Positions 26,906 to 35,114 are shown, counted from the first letter of the stretch. The stretch is 55,734 nt of DNA from Myxococcota bacterium (GCA_023150805.1 JAKLKF010000032.1:1-55734), one strand, 5' to 3'. Notes: a model not told the origin generated them from the letters alone. Numbers and translations: made by a program.

Positions 26906-26993
26906 ACGCGGCCACCGGAGGGTCGCGGGATGGCGCACGACGAGCGAGACTGCGGCGCCGCAGGGGGTATCGGGCCCGGATGCGGTCGCCGGT

Positions 26994-27009
26994 CGGCCGG
27001 CAACGGCCG
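26994..27009. other. GC-rich hairpin after variable region B
   Basis: CGGCCG, loop GCAA, CGGCCG: a 6-bp stem 11 bases beyond the shared tail of the minus-strand FGE gene, mirroring the hairpin after the other tail. The remaining bases between 26906 and 27020 hold nothing else I can name. Confidence 0.35.
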
Positions 27010-27020
27010 GGCGTCCGCCA

Positions 27021-27056
27021 CTTGCCACACACTCTATGATCAAAGGCCCCGCATCA
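27021..27056 (-). repeat. 36-bp shared tail B after variable region
   Basis: Exact inverted copy of 25996-26031, running from the stop codon of the TIR-NACHT-FGE gene outward. The two tails form inverted repeats about 1 kb apart around the HTH and small helical genes, so homologous recombination could in principle invert that segment. Confidence 0.8.
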
Positions 27057-30000
27057 ACCCTCGCTGGGGAGGGCGACGCGGAAGCCGACGTCGACGTCCC
27101 GGACCCCCGGGCGCCCGCCGTCCCGGCAGGCCGAGCGGGCCCCGCCCGCGACGCCCCAGGCCGACCCGCCACGCACCACGCGCCCGCCGCCCGCGGGGGG
27201 ACCCGATGGGTCGTCGGCCGCGTCCTTGGTGTAGGTCCGATAGGCGCGGCACTCGGTCCACTCCCACACGTTGCCGTGCAGGTCGGACAGTCCCCAAGGG
27301 TTGCTGCGGCCTTGCCTGCCGACGGGCTCAGGGGCCTCTGTCGCTGCGTGCTGGGGCAATTCCCGCGCGTCATCCCCGAACCACCACTGGCCCTGGGTCC
27401 CGGCCCGGCAGGCGACCTCCCACTCCGCCTCGGTGGGCAGGCGGCCCCCGGCCCACGCCGCGAACAGGCGGGCCTCGAACCAGGTCACCCTTGTCACGGG
27501 CATGTCGGCGGGATCGTCCCGTCCGCGCTCCGCATCAAAGGCCGCGTACTGCCCCGCGGTGACCGGCGTGCGGCCCAGCGTGTAGGGCCGAGAGAAGCGC
27601 ACCCGGTGCCGCGGGTGTTCATCTGGATCACCGACGCCTTCCGGGCTGCCCACCCAGCCCTCTGTCGTCGGGACGGGCACCAGGTCGAGCGTCGGCCGCA
27701 CCAGCTCTCCGAGCCCGCTGACCGCCAGGAAGCGAGGCCAGTCGCCGTCCTTGCGTCGCTCCAGCGTGTACCACAGCACGCCCAGGCGGAACCGGCTGCG
27801 CTCCGTTGCCGCGGCCTCCCACAACGACGCGTGGTCGACCTCGGCCAGCGAATCCACCACCGCGTCCAGGCTGTCGTTATCCCAGCCTTCCTCCAACTCG
27901 ACCAGCCGCCGGACCCGCTCCCACCCATCCATCCAGTCGCAGGTCGGCAGCGCGCGCGCCACCAGCTCCGGCGCGCTGCCGCTCAGCCGCTCCAGCCAGG
28001 ACCGCCCCTGCTCCCCCAACAGGGCCGCCATCAGGGCCACCACCTCGCCGGAGCGGGCGGGCCCCGTCTCGCGTCCCGCCTTCCGGCGCTCCTGTTCTTC
28101 GGTCACCAGCTCGTCGACGATCTGCTCCCGCCCGGGGTCGGCGACCAGCGCCTCGGCGGCCAGCAGCTCCCGGAAGCTGCGGTGCAGGTAGCGCCAGCGC
28201 CCGCCCAGGCCGTCCAGCGGCCCGATCAGGCCCGCGTGGTGGTGCAGGTCATCGAGCAGGTCGGCGTCCGAGCGCCAGTAGCCCGGGAAGTACCGCGCCA
28301 GCGCCGGCTGCCCCAGCAGCGAGCGGGCATGTTGCTCTACCTCGGCCCGCTTCCAGGCCTCGCCGCCCGCCCGCTGTAGGGCAAGGCTCAGGGGCGCCAG
28401 CAGCTCCCGCGCCGCCCCGGGCGAGACCACGCCGCCCCCGGTCTCATCACCCTCGCCGGCCCCCCAGCCGCGCCGCAGGCAGTCGTCGATGGCCCGTGAC
28501 AGCAGCTCGGCCCGCGAGCGGATGGGCGCCTGCCCGGCCTCGCCGCGGACCAACAGCACGGCAGCCAGGGTGAGCAGGAAGGGGTTGCGGGCCAGGACGG
28601 CGAAGCCGCTCAAGCGATCGGCCTGCGCCCAGAAGTCCTTGCAGTCCTCGTCCTCGACCAGCACGTGCTTCACCAGCTCCCGCTGGCGACCGGGATCGAG
28701 GTAGTTGATGCGGGCCCGGACGAAGCCCGGCCAGCCTTCCGCGTCCACCGCTACCGGCCGGGCGGTCACCAGCATGGGCACGTGGGCCAGCGCGGGAGTG
28801 GCGGCCCAAGACTGCAGGCGCCGGTAGACGGCCGAGGGTTCGCGCACCTCGTCGTAGCCGTCCAGCAGCAGCAGCAGGCGCCCCTCGGCCGCGGCGGCGC
28901 GCAGGGTGGCGAGCAGGGCTTCGTCTTCACCGGCGGCGGCCTGCAGCGGGTCGCGGGCACCTTCGGCCCCAGCCAGGGCCAGCAACACGGGCAGCCGCGC
29001 GTCCCCGCTGTCGGGCGCGCAGATGCGGTGCACCGCCCAGCGCAGCATCGTGGTCTTGCCGGCGCCGGGCTCGGCGGCGACCAGCCAGCGGGGTGCGCGA
29101 CCATCGGGGCCGGGTCGGCAGCGCGCCGGCGAGAGCAGGTCCAGGATGGACGCCGGGGGGCCGTGCGGGACGGATCGGCCCACGTCCATGCAGTCCGGGT
29201 CGGCGCCTTCGACCATCTCCAGCTCGACGGGGACGAGATCCAGGGGTGCGCCGACGCCGCGGCGCAGCCAGGGGAACCGCGGCCGGTGGTCGAGGTGCTG
29301 GCGCGCCCGGAAGGCGGTCGCGGGGTCGACGGGGGGCGGCGCCAGCCCGGCGGCATCTGCCGCCCATGCGCGGAGCTGGTCGAGCAGCTCATCGCTGCGG
29401 GTCCAGGGCGTGTGGCAAGGCAGGCAGCTCATGCGGAGCGCCCGGTCCTTGCGCAGCAGGGTGACGGGCACTCCCCCCTGGTGCAGGTAGCCGGCGACGA
29501 TGGCCAGCCAGGCGGTCTCGTCGCTGTGGGGGGCGTCGTCCGGTGGCGCGTCCTCGGGGATGACCCAGGCGCAGTGTCCGACATCGGCGAGGTGCTGTGC
29601 CAGGGCGTCGAGGGGGCAGGCGCGGATGTCCAGGACCTGCACGTCGGGCAGGGCCTGCTTGACATCCGCCTGCAGGTCGGTCCACAGATCGTCGCCGGGG
29701 CAGAGCACGACCGCCCGCAGGCCCTTGCGGGCAGGCCCCGGTGAGGGGCGCCACTCCTGGTGCGTCAAGGCCAGCTCGCGCACCCGGTTGGGCGCGAGCC
29801 CGCGCCCGTTTCTCACGCGCTCCTGCAACGGGCCCTCCTGGAGCCAGCGCGGCGCGTCCGACTGGCACAGGCTCAGCGCGACCGGTCGCCCGGCGGCCAG
29901 GGCGACCCCCAGCTCCCACCCGACGAAGGCGTTGGCCCGGTCGACGAAGGCCAGCAGCCCGTCGCAGTCCCGGATCTTGGCACCCAGCAGCTCGGCCAGG

Positions 30001-30137
30001 GCGTCCCCTGCCGGGTCGTCCGAGAGCACGGCGGCGAACTGGATCTGGGACAGCCGCGAATTCGCCCTCAGGTCGCGGATGATGTCCCGGGCGTTGGGGA
30101 TGCGGGCGTCGTAGGAGAGGAAGATGCGCCGGGTCAA
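27054..30137 (-). CDS. TIR-like-NACHT-FGE conflict protein with DGR-type variable C-terminus
   Basis: A 1027-residue protein from TTG 30137, preceded by GGAG at six bases. GTG at 30182, almost abutting the Uma2 stop, is a longer alternative. Residues 1-105 are a TIR-like domain (RRIFLSYDARIP, then FVGWELGVALAAGRPV with the conserved Glu). A linker precedes a NACHT NTPase (Walker A AEPGAGKTT near 356-364, Walker B LLLLDGYDEV near 420, TARP). Helical repeats follow, then an FGE-sulfatase fold from about 815 (GGRLPTEAEWEVACRAG, DLHGNVWEW, VGFRVALP). It shares the NACHT-FGE plan of the convergent giant but lacks the ParA ATPase. Its C-terminal codons bear the same substitution pattern. Likely a diversified sensor; downstream in an operon with a Uma2 nuclease. 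Confidence 0.86.
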   Translation of the reverse strand: MTRRIFLSYDARIPNARDIIRDLRANSRLSQIQFAAVLSDDPAGDALAELLGAKIRDCDGLLAFVDRANAFVGWELGVALAAGRPVALSLCQSDAPRWLQEGPLQERVRNGRGLAPNRVRELALTHQEWRPSPGPARKGLRAVVLCPGDDLWTDLQADVKQALPDVQVLDIRACPLDALAQHLADVGHCAWVIPEDAPPDDAPHSDETAWLAIVAGYLHQGGVPVTLLRKDRALRMSCLPCHTPWTRSDELLDQLRAWAADAAGLAPPPVDPATAFRARQHLDHRPRFPWLRRGVGAPLDLVPVELEMVEGADPDCMDVGRSVPHGPPASILDLLSPARCRPGPDGRAPRWLVAAEPGAGKTTMLRWAVHRICAPDSGDARLPVLLALAGAEGARDPLQAAAGEDEALLATLRAAAAEGRLLLLLDGYDEVREPSAVYRRLQSWAATPALAHVPMLVTARPVAVDAEGWPGFVRARINYLDPGRQRELVKHVLVEDEDCKDFWAQADRLSGFAVLARNPFLLTLAAVLLVRGEAGQAPIRSRAELLSRAIDDCLRRGWGAGEGDETGGGVVSPGAARELLAPLSLALQRAGGEAWKRAEVEQHARSLLGQPALARYFPGYWRSDADLLDDLHHHAGLIGPLDGLGGRWRYLHRSFRELLAAEALVADPGREQIVDELVTEEQERRKAGRETGPARSGEVVALMAALLGEQGRSWLERLSGSAPELVARALPTCDWMDGWERVRRLVELEEGWDNDSLDAVVDSLAEVDHASLWEAAATERSRFRLGVLWYTLERRKDGDWPRFLAVSGLGELVRPTLDLVPVPTTEGWVGSPEGVGDPDEHPRHRVRFSRPYTLGRTPVTAGQYAAFDAERGRDDPADMPVTRVTWFEARLFAAWAGGRLPTEAEWEVACRAGTQGQWWFGDDARELPQHAATEAPEPVGRQGRSNPWGLSDLHGNVWEWTECRAYRTYTKDAADDPSGPPAGGGRVVRGGSAWGVAGGARSACRDGGRPGVRDVDVGFRVALPSEG
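27057..27185 (-). repeat. Putative DGR variable region B (3' end of TIR-NACHT-FGE gene)
   Basis: Gapless counterpart of 25867-25995. Where the copies differ, this one nearly always carries G where the other carries A, T or C. The invariant 27-base block is at 27063-27089. It encodes the C-terminal FGE loops between VVRGGSAW and VGFRVALP. Confidence 0.75.
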
Positions 30138-30185
30138 AGGACGCTCCAAGGGGCCCCAGGCTACCAGGGCGAGGAGCCCCACTGC

Positions 30186-30782
30186 TCAGGTGGTCGGCGC
30201 CCCGGCGTCGGCCAGGAGCGCCTCGTCCAGGCCGGCGAAGACCTCGACCAGCGGCAGCTCGACGCCCAGCTCCGGCAAGAGCAGCACCCCCTCGTCCCGG
30301 GCCTCGGTGAGCACCCACCCGTCCGCGGCGCGGGCGTAGCGCTCGACCCGCCGGTCGGGCGGGCTCACGAAGAGCACGGCGGCGACGGAGGTGCGCCGAC
30401 GGTAGTGGGCGAACTTCACGTCCTTGTCGAAGGCGGCGGTCGAGCCGGACAGCACCTCGATCAGGACCTTGGGGTTGGTCAGCGTGGGTGGCGAGGTGGG
30501 CACCGTCTCGGGGGCGCCGCAGACGATGGTCAGGTCGGGGTAGCAGTACAGCCCGGTCTCGTCGATGAGCACGCGCTGATCCGAGGAGTAGACCCTGCAT
30601 GGGGTGCCCCGCAGGCGTAGGCCCAGGGCGATGCCCACGTTCATCGTGACCAGGTTGTGCGCCAGGGCGCCCCCCGCCATGGACCACACCTCGCCGTTGA
30701 CGTACTCGTGCTTGCCTTCGTGGGCGAGGTCGAAGGCCAGGTACTCCTGGATGGTCATGCGGGTTCGCGGGGCGAGCGTCAT
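30186..30782 (-). CDS. Uma2-family endonuclease-like protein
   Basis: A 198-residue protein of the Uma2/DUF820 family with a PD-(D/E)XK-type core: EYVNGEVWSMAG, YPDLTIVCG for the metal-binding Asp, KVLIEVLSGST for the Glu, and DKDVKFAHYRR. Members are common in multicellular bacteria and are predicted nucleases of unclear role. It lies just before the TIR-NACHT-FGE gene on the same strand, so it may be a nuclease effector or partner. TAGGAT six bases before the ATG predicts a leaderless mRNA. Confidence 0.88.
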   Translation of the reverse strand: MTLAPRTRMTIQEYLAFDLAHEGKHEYVNGEVWSMAGGALAHNLVTMNVGIALGLRLRGTPCRVYSSDQRVLIDETGLYCYPDLTIVCGAPETVPTSPPTLTNPKVLIEVLSGSTAAFDKDVKFAHYRRRTSVAAVLFVSPPDRRVERYARAADGWVLTEARDEGVLLLPELGVELPLVEVFAGLDEALLADAGAPTT

Positions 30783-30788
30783 GCGCCC

Positions 30789-30794
30789 ATCCTA
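30789..30794 (-). promoter_or_regulatory. -10-like TAGGAT, predicted leaderless start of Uma2 gene
   Basis: TAGGAT on the minus strand is separated from the ATG at 30782 by six bases (GGGCGC) with no ribosome binding site. The gene on the other strand of this 83-base divergent spacer uses a strong AGGAGG site instead. Confidence 0.4.
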
Positions 30795-30865
30795 CCGCGG
30801 ACCGGCGCCTCCATCGCCCGACGGCGCTGCTGCACCCGCGATAGGTCAGCGACCAGGAGGTGAGG

Positions 30866-32758
30866 ATGTCGACCGGCTCCGACAAGTACGCCCTCGAACG
30901 CGCGGTGGTCGGCCAGGGCTTCGGTGCGCTCGACGCCCATGTCAAGAAGTGGGATGCCCACACCCCGGACGCAGAGGTGGGACCCTGGACGCTGGGAAGC
31001 ATGCGGGCCTGGACCGGCAAGGAGTACCGCGACCTGGTGGCGTTGCAGGACCTGGTGCGGGACTACCTGCGGCTGGCGCAGCCACCGCGCCCCTTGTGCC
31101 TGGCGGTGTTCGGGCCTCCGGGCAGCGGCAAGAGCTACGCGGTCAAGCAGATCGGGAAGAACCTGGCGAAGGAGCTCACCGACCTGGATCTGCCCCTGGT
31201 CGAGCTGAACCTGACGCAGCTCGCCTCGCCCGAACAGCTCGGAAGCGAGCTGCGGGAGCGGACCCTGGTGGGTGGCTCCACCTCGCGGGCTTCGGTCCCG
31301 CTCGTGTTCTTCGACGAGTTCGACGCGCCGCTCCAAGGGGTGCCGCTCGGCTGGCTGTCCTGGTTCCTGGCCCCGATGCAGGACGGGGTCTTCCGAGACG
31401 GGCACCAGCTTCGCCCCCTGAAGCGCGCCATCTACGTCTTCGCGGGGGGGACGGCCTCGCGCATGGCCGACTTCGGCGCCCGGCAGGGCGAGCGCTTCCG
31501 CCAGGCCAAGGGACCCGACTTCGTCTCGCGGCTGCGCGGCTACCTGGACGTGGAGGGTCCCAACGCGCTGGCCGCCCGCACCCAGCGCCGGGCGGTGCTG
31601 ATCCGCGACGCCTTGGAGAGGGTCGAAGACAGCCGGACGGGCACCCGGAGCGGCGCGCGGGTCGTGCGCGACGACCTGCTCGAGCAGCTCTTGCAGGCCG
31701 GCCGGTTCCGACACGGCGCCCGCTCGCTGCACGCGGTGCTCGAGATGGCGGCGGCCGCGTCTGTTCGGGGTGGGTCGCTCGGCGTCATCGAGGCGAAGGA
31801 CCTCCCCCCGCCCCACCTGCTGGCCGAGCACGTCGACCTGGGCCCGCTCGACCCGGACCTGGTGGGGGGGCCGGTCGCGATGAGCGGTGGGGGGACGCCG
31901 GATCCGTCCAGGTCGTCACCACGCGACCAGGTCTGGCAGGGGCTGGCCCGGGCAGTCTGGGAGGCGGGTGGCGCGGTGAGCTACGGGGGGCACTCGGGGG
32001 CCGGCGGCCTGACAGACTTGCTTGCCCACACCCTGGACCACTTTCCGGCACCGCTGGGCGGCAGGGGGCCTGCCACCCGCTTGCTGTGGTACGACGCGTA
32101 CAAGGCGGACGACGAGCGGCCGGGTCCCCCTCCCGATGGCCTGGTCCGCATGCGCATCCCCGCGGACGGCCACCTCTGGGACGATACCGCCTCGCCCGAC
32201 GAGCTGGCCCGCCCCGCCCAGCTCTTCCGCATGCGGTGGATGGAGAGCCAGGGCGCCATCGCTCGCATCGCCCTCTCCGGCAAAGCCGGGCTCCAACCCG
32301 ACGGCACCGGCGAGCGCTACGAAGGCCGGATGCCCGGCGTGCTGGAGGAGGTGCTGCTCTCCCTCATCCAGGGCCGCCCCGTCTACATCATCGGCGGCCT
32401 GGGCGGCTGCGCCGAGGCGGTCGGCCAGTGGCTGGGCCTGGGCGGCCGGCCGGAGACCCCTGTCCTGACCGGCCCCAGCGAGAAGCTGGCACGCGTCGTG
32501 GTCACGCTGGCCCACCGCTTCCAGCCCGGCGGCCGCACCGACCTGCCGTTGGTGACCCAGGACGCCATCGACCTGCTCAGCGGCTTCGCCGTCGGCGGGT
32601 CCCGCTGGCCGGACAACGGCCTGTCCATCGCCGAGAACCGCGAGCTGTACGAGATCCGCCTGGATGACGGGCCCGCTGACGTGGAGCTGGTGACCCGCGT
32701 CGCCCGCATCGTAGAGCTGGTCTCCACCGGTCTGCATCGGCGCTTCGGCCAGGCCTGA
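30866..32758 (+). CDS. AAA+ ATPase with C-terminal SLOG-like Rossmann domain
   Basis: A 630-residue protein from ATG 30866 with AGGAGG five bases upstream. The N-terminal half is an AAA+ ATPase: Walker A GPPGSGKS at 83-90 and Walker B LVFFDEFDA near 150-156. The C-terminal half starts with AVWEAGGAVSYGGHSGAGG (near 360) and continues to VYIIGGLGGCAEAV (near 505). These Gly-rich phosphate loops fit SLOG-type nucleotide-sensing Rossmann folds, the fold class of the Thoeris ThsA sensor. SLOG domains are known or predicted to bind NAD-derived nucleotides. Encoded in an island with four TIR domains, it may respond to a TIR-made signal. The SLOG assignment is by motif only and less certain than the ATPase. 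Confidence 0.72.
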   Translation: MSTGSDKYALERAVVGQGFGALDAHVKKWDAHTPDAEVGPWTLGSMRAWTGKEYRDLVALQDLVRDYLRLAQPPRPLCLAVFGPPGSGKSYAVKQIGKNLAKELTDLDLPLVELNLTQLASPEQLGSELRERTLVGGSTSRASVPLVFFDEFDAPLQGVPLGWLSWFLAPMQDGVFRDGHQLRPLKRAIYVFAGGTASRMADFGARQGERFRQAKGPDFVSRLRGYLDVEGPNALAARTQRRAVLIRDALERVEDSRTGTRSGARVVRDDLLEQLLQAGRFRHGARSLHAVLEMAAAASVRGGSLGVIEAKDLPPPHLLAEHVDLGPLDPDLVGGPVAMSGGGTPDPSRSSPRDQVWQGLARAVWEAGGAVSYGGHSGAGGLTDLLAHTLDHFPAPLGGRGPATRLLWYDAYKADDERPGPPPDGLVRMRIPADGHLWDDTASPDELARPAQLFRMRWMESQGAIARIALSGKAGLQPDGTGERYEGRMPGVLEEVLLSLIQGRPVYIIGGLGGCAEAVGQWLGLGGRPETPVLTGPSEKLARVVVTLAHRFQPGGRTDLPLVTQDAIDLLSGFAVGGSRWPDNGLSIAENRELYEIRLDDGPADVELVTRVARIVELVSTGLHRRFGQA

Positions 32759-32770
32759 CCCTCCCCCCTC

Positions 32771-33538
32771 ATGCCCCCCCTCTCCCCCTTCGCCCAGGCC
32801 CTGCTGGCCAGCACCCTCGCCGGCCTGGCCGCGGGGATGGGCGGCCTGCCGGTGCTGGCGATGGCCCGCGTCTCCGAGCGGCTGCGCTGCGCGCTCATGG
32901 GCGTGGGCGCGGGCGTGATGCTGGGCGCCGCCTTCTTCTCGCTGCTGTTGCCGGCCCTGCACCTGGCCGGCGCGGGCCTGGTCCCGGGCCTGCGCGTGGT
33001 ACTGGGCCTGTTCGCCGGCGCCCTGCTGGTGGGCCTGGTCGACCGCTTCCTGCCGCACGAGCACTTCGCGATGGGCCGCGAGGGCGGGCGCAGCCGCCTG
33101 GCCCGCGCCTGGCTCTTCGCCCTGGCCATCGCCCTGCACAACGCGCCGGAGGGCATGGCCGTGGGCATCGGCTTCGCGACAGGCCAGGACGCGGTCTCGC
33201 TGCCGCTGGCCATCGGCATCGCGGTCCACAACCTGCCCGAGGGGCTGGTCGTCGCCTCGGCCCTGGTGCAGCAGGGCAGCAGCCGCGGGCGCGCCGTCGG
33301 CGTGGCCCTGCTGACGGGCCTGGTGGAGCCGCTCTTCGCGGTGCCGGGCTTCCTGGCGGTCGCGACGGTCCAGCCGCTGCAAGGACCCGCCCTGGCCGTC
33401 GCCGCAGGCGCCATGATCTACGTCGTCAGCGACGAGATCATCCCCGAGTCCCACGCCACCGGTGAGCCCCTGGCCGCCACCTGGGGCACGCTCTTCGGCT
33501 TCGCGGGGATGATGCTGCTGGACGCCGGGGTCGCCTGA
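32771..33538 (+). CDS. ZIP-family metal transporter (ZupT-like)
   Basis: A 255-residue, multi-spanning inner-membrane protein with the paired metal-site motifs of ZIP carriers: ALHNAPEGMAVG and AVHNLPEGLVVA, then SDEIIPESH. A histidine-bearing cytoplasmic loop (PHEHFAMGREGG) lies in the middle. It is predicted to import zinc, iron or manganese. It begins 12 bases after the AAA+/SLOG-like gene, but function and composition suggest it belongs to the ordinary chromosome at the island's edge. Confidence 0.92.
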   Translation: MPPLSPFAQALLASTLAGLAAGMGGLPVLAMARVSERLRCALMGVGAGVMLGAAFFSLLLPALHLAGAGLVPGLRVVLGLFAGALLVGLVDRFLPHEHFAMGREGGRSRLARAWLFALAIALHNAPEGMAVGIGFATGQDAVSLPLAIGIAVHNLPEGLVVASALVQQGSSRGRAVGVALLTGLVEPLFAVPGFLAVATVQPLQGPALAVAAGAMIYVVSDEIIPESHATGEPLAATWGTLFGFAGMMLLDAGVA

Positions 33539-33586
33539 GCGCCCGGGCGCCGACCCGCGCCCGTCGCTGCCATCCCCGCGCCAGCC

Positions 33587-33601
33587 GGGTAGGCTCTGCC
33601 C
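33587..33601 (+). promoter_or_regulatory. Shared 15-mer with -10 TAGGCT upstream of DAHP synthase
   Basis: GGGTAGGCTCTGCCC includes TAGGCT, 19 bases before the ATG at 33615. The same 15 bases occur before the lipoprotein gene starting at 39579. GGGTAG and CTGCCC also form an imperfect dyad. A GGAGAG ribosome binding site follows. Confidence 0.45.
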
Positions 33602-33614
33602 CCGCGGAGAGACG

Positions 33615-34961
33615 ATGCCCCACACCTGGTCCCCCACCTCCTGGAAGCACAAGCCGGCCAAGCAGCAGGTCGAGTACGACGATCCCGCCGAGCTGGAGGC
33701 CTCGCTGCAGGTCCTGCGGCGCCTGCCGCCCATCGTGACCAGCTGGGAGGTCGAGAAGCTCAAGCGCCAGCTCGCCGAGGTCGAGCGCGGCGAGCGCTTC
33801 CTGCTCCAGGGCGGCGACTGCAGCGAGCGCTTCGCCGACTGCCAGTCCCACCTGATCGACGCCAAGCTCAAGGTGCTCCTGATGATGAGCGCCGTGCTGA
33901 CCTACGGCGGCGGCAAGCGGGTCGCGCGCGTGGGCCGCATTGCCGGCCAGTACGCCAAGCCCCGCTCCTCGCCGGTGGAGACCCGGGACGGCGTCACCCT
34001 GCCCAGCTACCGCGGCGACCTGGTCAACCGGATCGACTTCACGGCCGAGGCGCGGCGCCCCGACCCGGCCCGCCTGGTCGAGGCCTACTCGCGCTCCTCC
34101 ATCACGCTGAACTTCATCCGCAGCCTGCTCTCCGGCGGCTTCGGCGACATCCACCACCCCGAGGTCTGGGACCTGTCCTTCGTCGAGCACGCCCCGAAGA
34201 ACGACGACTACGTCCGGCTGATCGAGGGCATGAAGGCCTCGGTGCGCTTCCTGGACGCCACGGTCGGCCGGCCGATGTCCGAGCTGGCGGCGGTGGACTT
34301 CTTCACCAGCCACGAGGGCCTGCACCTGGAGTACGAGACCGCGGTCAGCGAGCACCCGCCCCTGCGCGACGGCTGGTACGACCTGGGCACCCACTTCCCG
34401 TGGATCGGCGACCGCACCCGGGCCATCGACGGCGCTCACGTCGAGTTCTTCCGCGGCATCAAGAACCCGATCGGCATGAAGGTCGGCCCCTCGATGCAGG
34501 TCGACGAGCTGGTCGACCTGGTGCGCGTGCTCGACCCCGACAACGAGCCCGGGCGGCTGACGCTCATCGTGCGCATGGGCGCGGACAAGGTCGACAAGCA
34601 CCTGCCGCCGCTGATCGAGGCCATCCGCCGCGCCGACCGCCGCGTCATCTGGTGCAGCGACCCGATGCACGGCAACACCTACAGCACCGCCAACGGCACC
34701 AAGACCCGCCACTTCGACGCCATCCTGCGCGAGCTGGAGCAGTCCTTCGAGGTGCACCGCGCCTGCGGCAGCTTCCTGGGCGGCGTGCACTTCGAGATGA
34801 CGGGCCAGGACGTCACCGAGGTCGTCGGCGGCGCCCGCGGGCTCACCGAGGACGACCTCTGCCGGGCCTATGACAGCGACGTCGACCCGCGCCTGAACTA
34901 CGAGCAGGCGCTGGAGATGGCGTTCTTGATCTCGCACCGGCTGCGCGACGTCCGGGGCTGA
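33615..34961 (+). CDS. aroG: 3-deoxy-7-phosphoheptulonate synthase, class II
   Basis: A 448-residue protein of the class II (plant/mycobacterial-type) DAHP synthase family, of full usual length. It condenses phosphoenolpyruvate with erythrose 4-phosphate, the first step of the shikimate pathway. Diagnostic segments are the N-terminal TWSPTSWKHKPAKQ, QGGDCSERF (metal-binding Cys69), VGRIAGQYAKPRSSP, WCSDPMHGNT, KTRHFDAI and GVHFEMTGQDVTE. Cytoplasmic. It appears monocistronic, with its own promoter-like element upstream and a hairpin downstream. Confidence 0.95.
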   Translation: MPHTWSPTSWKHKPAKQQVEYDDPAELEASLQVLRRLPPIVTSWEVEKLKRQLAEVERGERFLLQGGDCSERFADCQSHLIDAKLKVLLMMSAVLTYGGGKRVARVGRIAGQYAKPRSSPVETRDGVTLPSYRGDLVNRIDFTAEARRPDPARLVEAYSRSSITLNFIRSLLSGGFGDIHHPEVWDLSFVEHAPKNDDYVRLIEGMKASVRFLDATVGRPMSELAAVDFFTSHEGLHLEYETAVSEHPPLRDGWYDLGTHFPWIGDRTRAIDGAHVEFFRGIKNPIGMKVGPSMQVDELVDLVRVLDPDNEPGRLTLIVRMGADKVDKHLPPLIEAIRRADRRVIWCSDPMHGNTYSTANGTKTRHFDAILRELEQSFEVHRACGSFLGGVHFEMTGQDVTEVVGGARGLTEDDLCRAYDSDVDPRLNYEQALEMAFLISHRLRDVRG

Positions 34962-34978
34962 GGGCGGCAGAGGTCAGG

Positions 34979-35013
34979 AGGGGCCCGGCGGGGTGACGAA
35001 CCGCCCGGGCCCT
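34979..35013 (+). terminator. GC-rich hairpin after DAHP synthase
   Basis: AGGGGCCCGGCGG pairs with CCGCCCGGGCCCT, with two single-base bulges, around a short loop, beginning 18 bases after the stop. No run of T follows, so it may act as a weak or Rho-assisted terminator or as an RNA-stabilising stem. Confidence 0.45.
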
Positions 35014-35043
35014 GGATTCCGTGCGGGTCGCGAAGGTTTTCAC

Positions 35044-35051
35044 ATTCGAAT
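35044..35051. promoter_or_regulatory. A/T-rich patch with palindrome ATTCGAAT before the small secreted ORF
   Basis: The stretch around TTTTCACATTCGAAT (35037-35051) is strikingly A/T-rich for this genome and includes the 8-bp palindrome ATTCGAAT, 63 bases before the start at 35115. It is a candidate promoter or operator; no standard -35/-10 pair can be assigned. Confidence 0.3.
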
Positions 35052-35114
35052 CGGGGGAGGTGCTTGCACGCATGACGCGGACATGCGAGCATCGTCGAGC
35101 TTGTGGAGGGTCAG

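Noticed and set aside
25999..27053. A DGR template repeat or reverse transcriptase between the two variable regions
   Set aside because: I read this segment for the invariant homing block and AAC-rich template and found neither. The two ORFs there are far too short for a reverse transcriptase and lack its motifs.
25996..27056. Inverted 36-bp repeats as ends of an insertion sequence or MITE
   Set aside because: The repeats start at the stop codons of two homologous genes, and the similarity continues into the coding regions. There is no transposase inside and I saw no target duplication.
30138..30182. Longer N-terminus of the TIR-NACHT-FGE protein from GTG 30182
   Set aside because: Possible because it nearly abuts the Uma2 stop, but the added residues do not resemble a TIR start. 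The TTG at 30137 has a better-spaced GGAG and begins right at the first TIR strand.
33539..33550. GCGCCCGGGCGC after the ZIP transporter as a terminator
   Set aside because: It is a perfect 12-bp palindrome without a loop or T-run. Such strings arise easily at this base composition.
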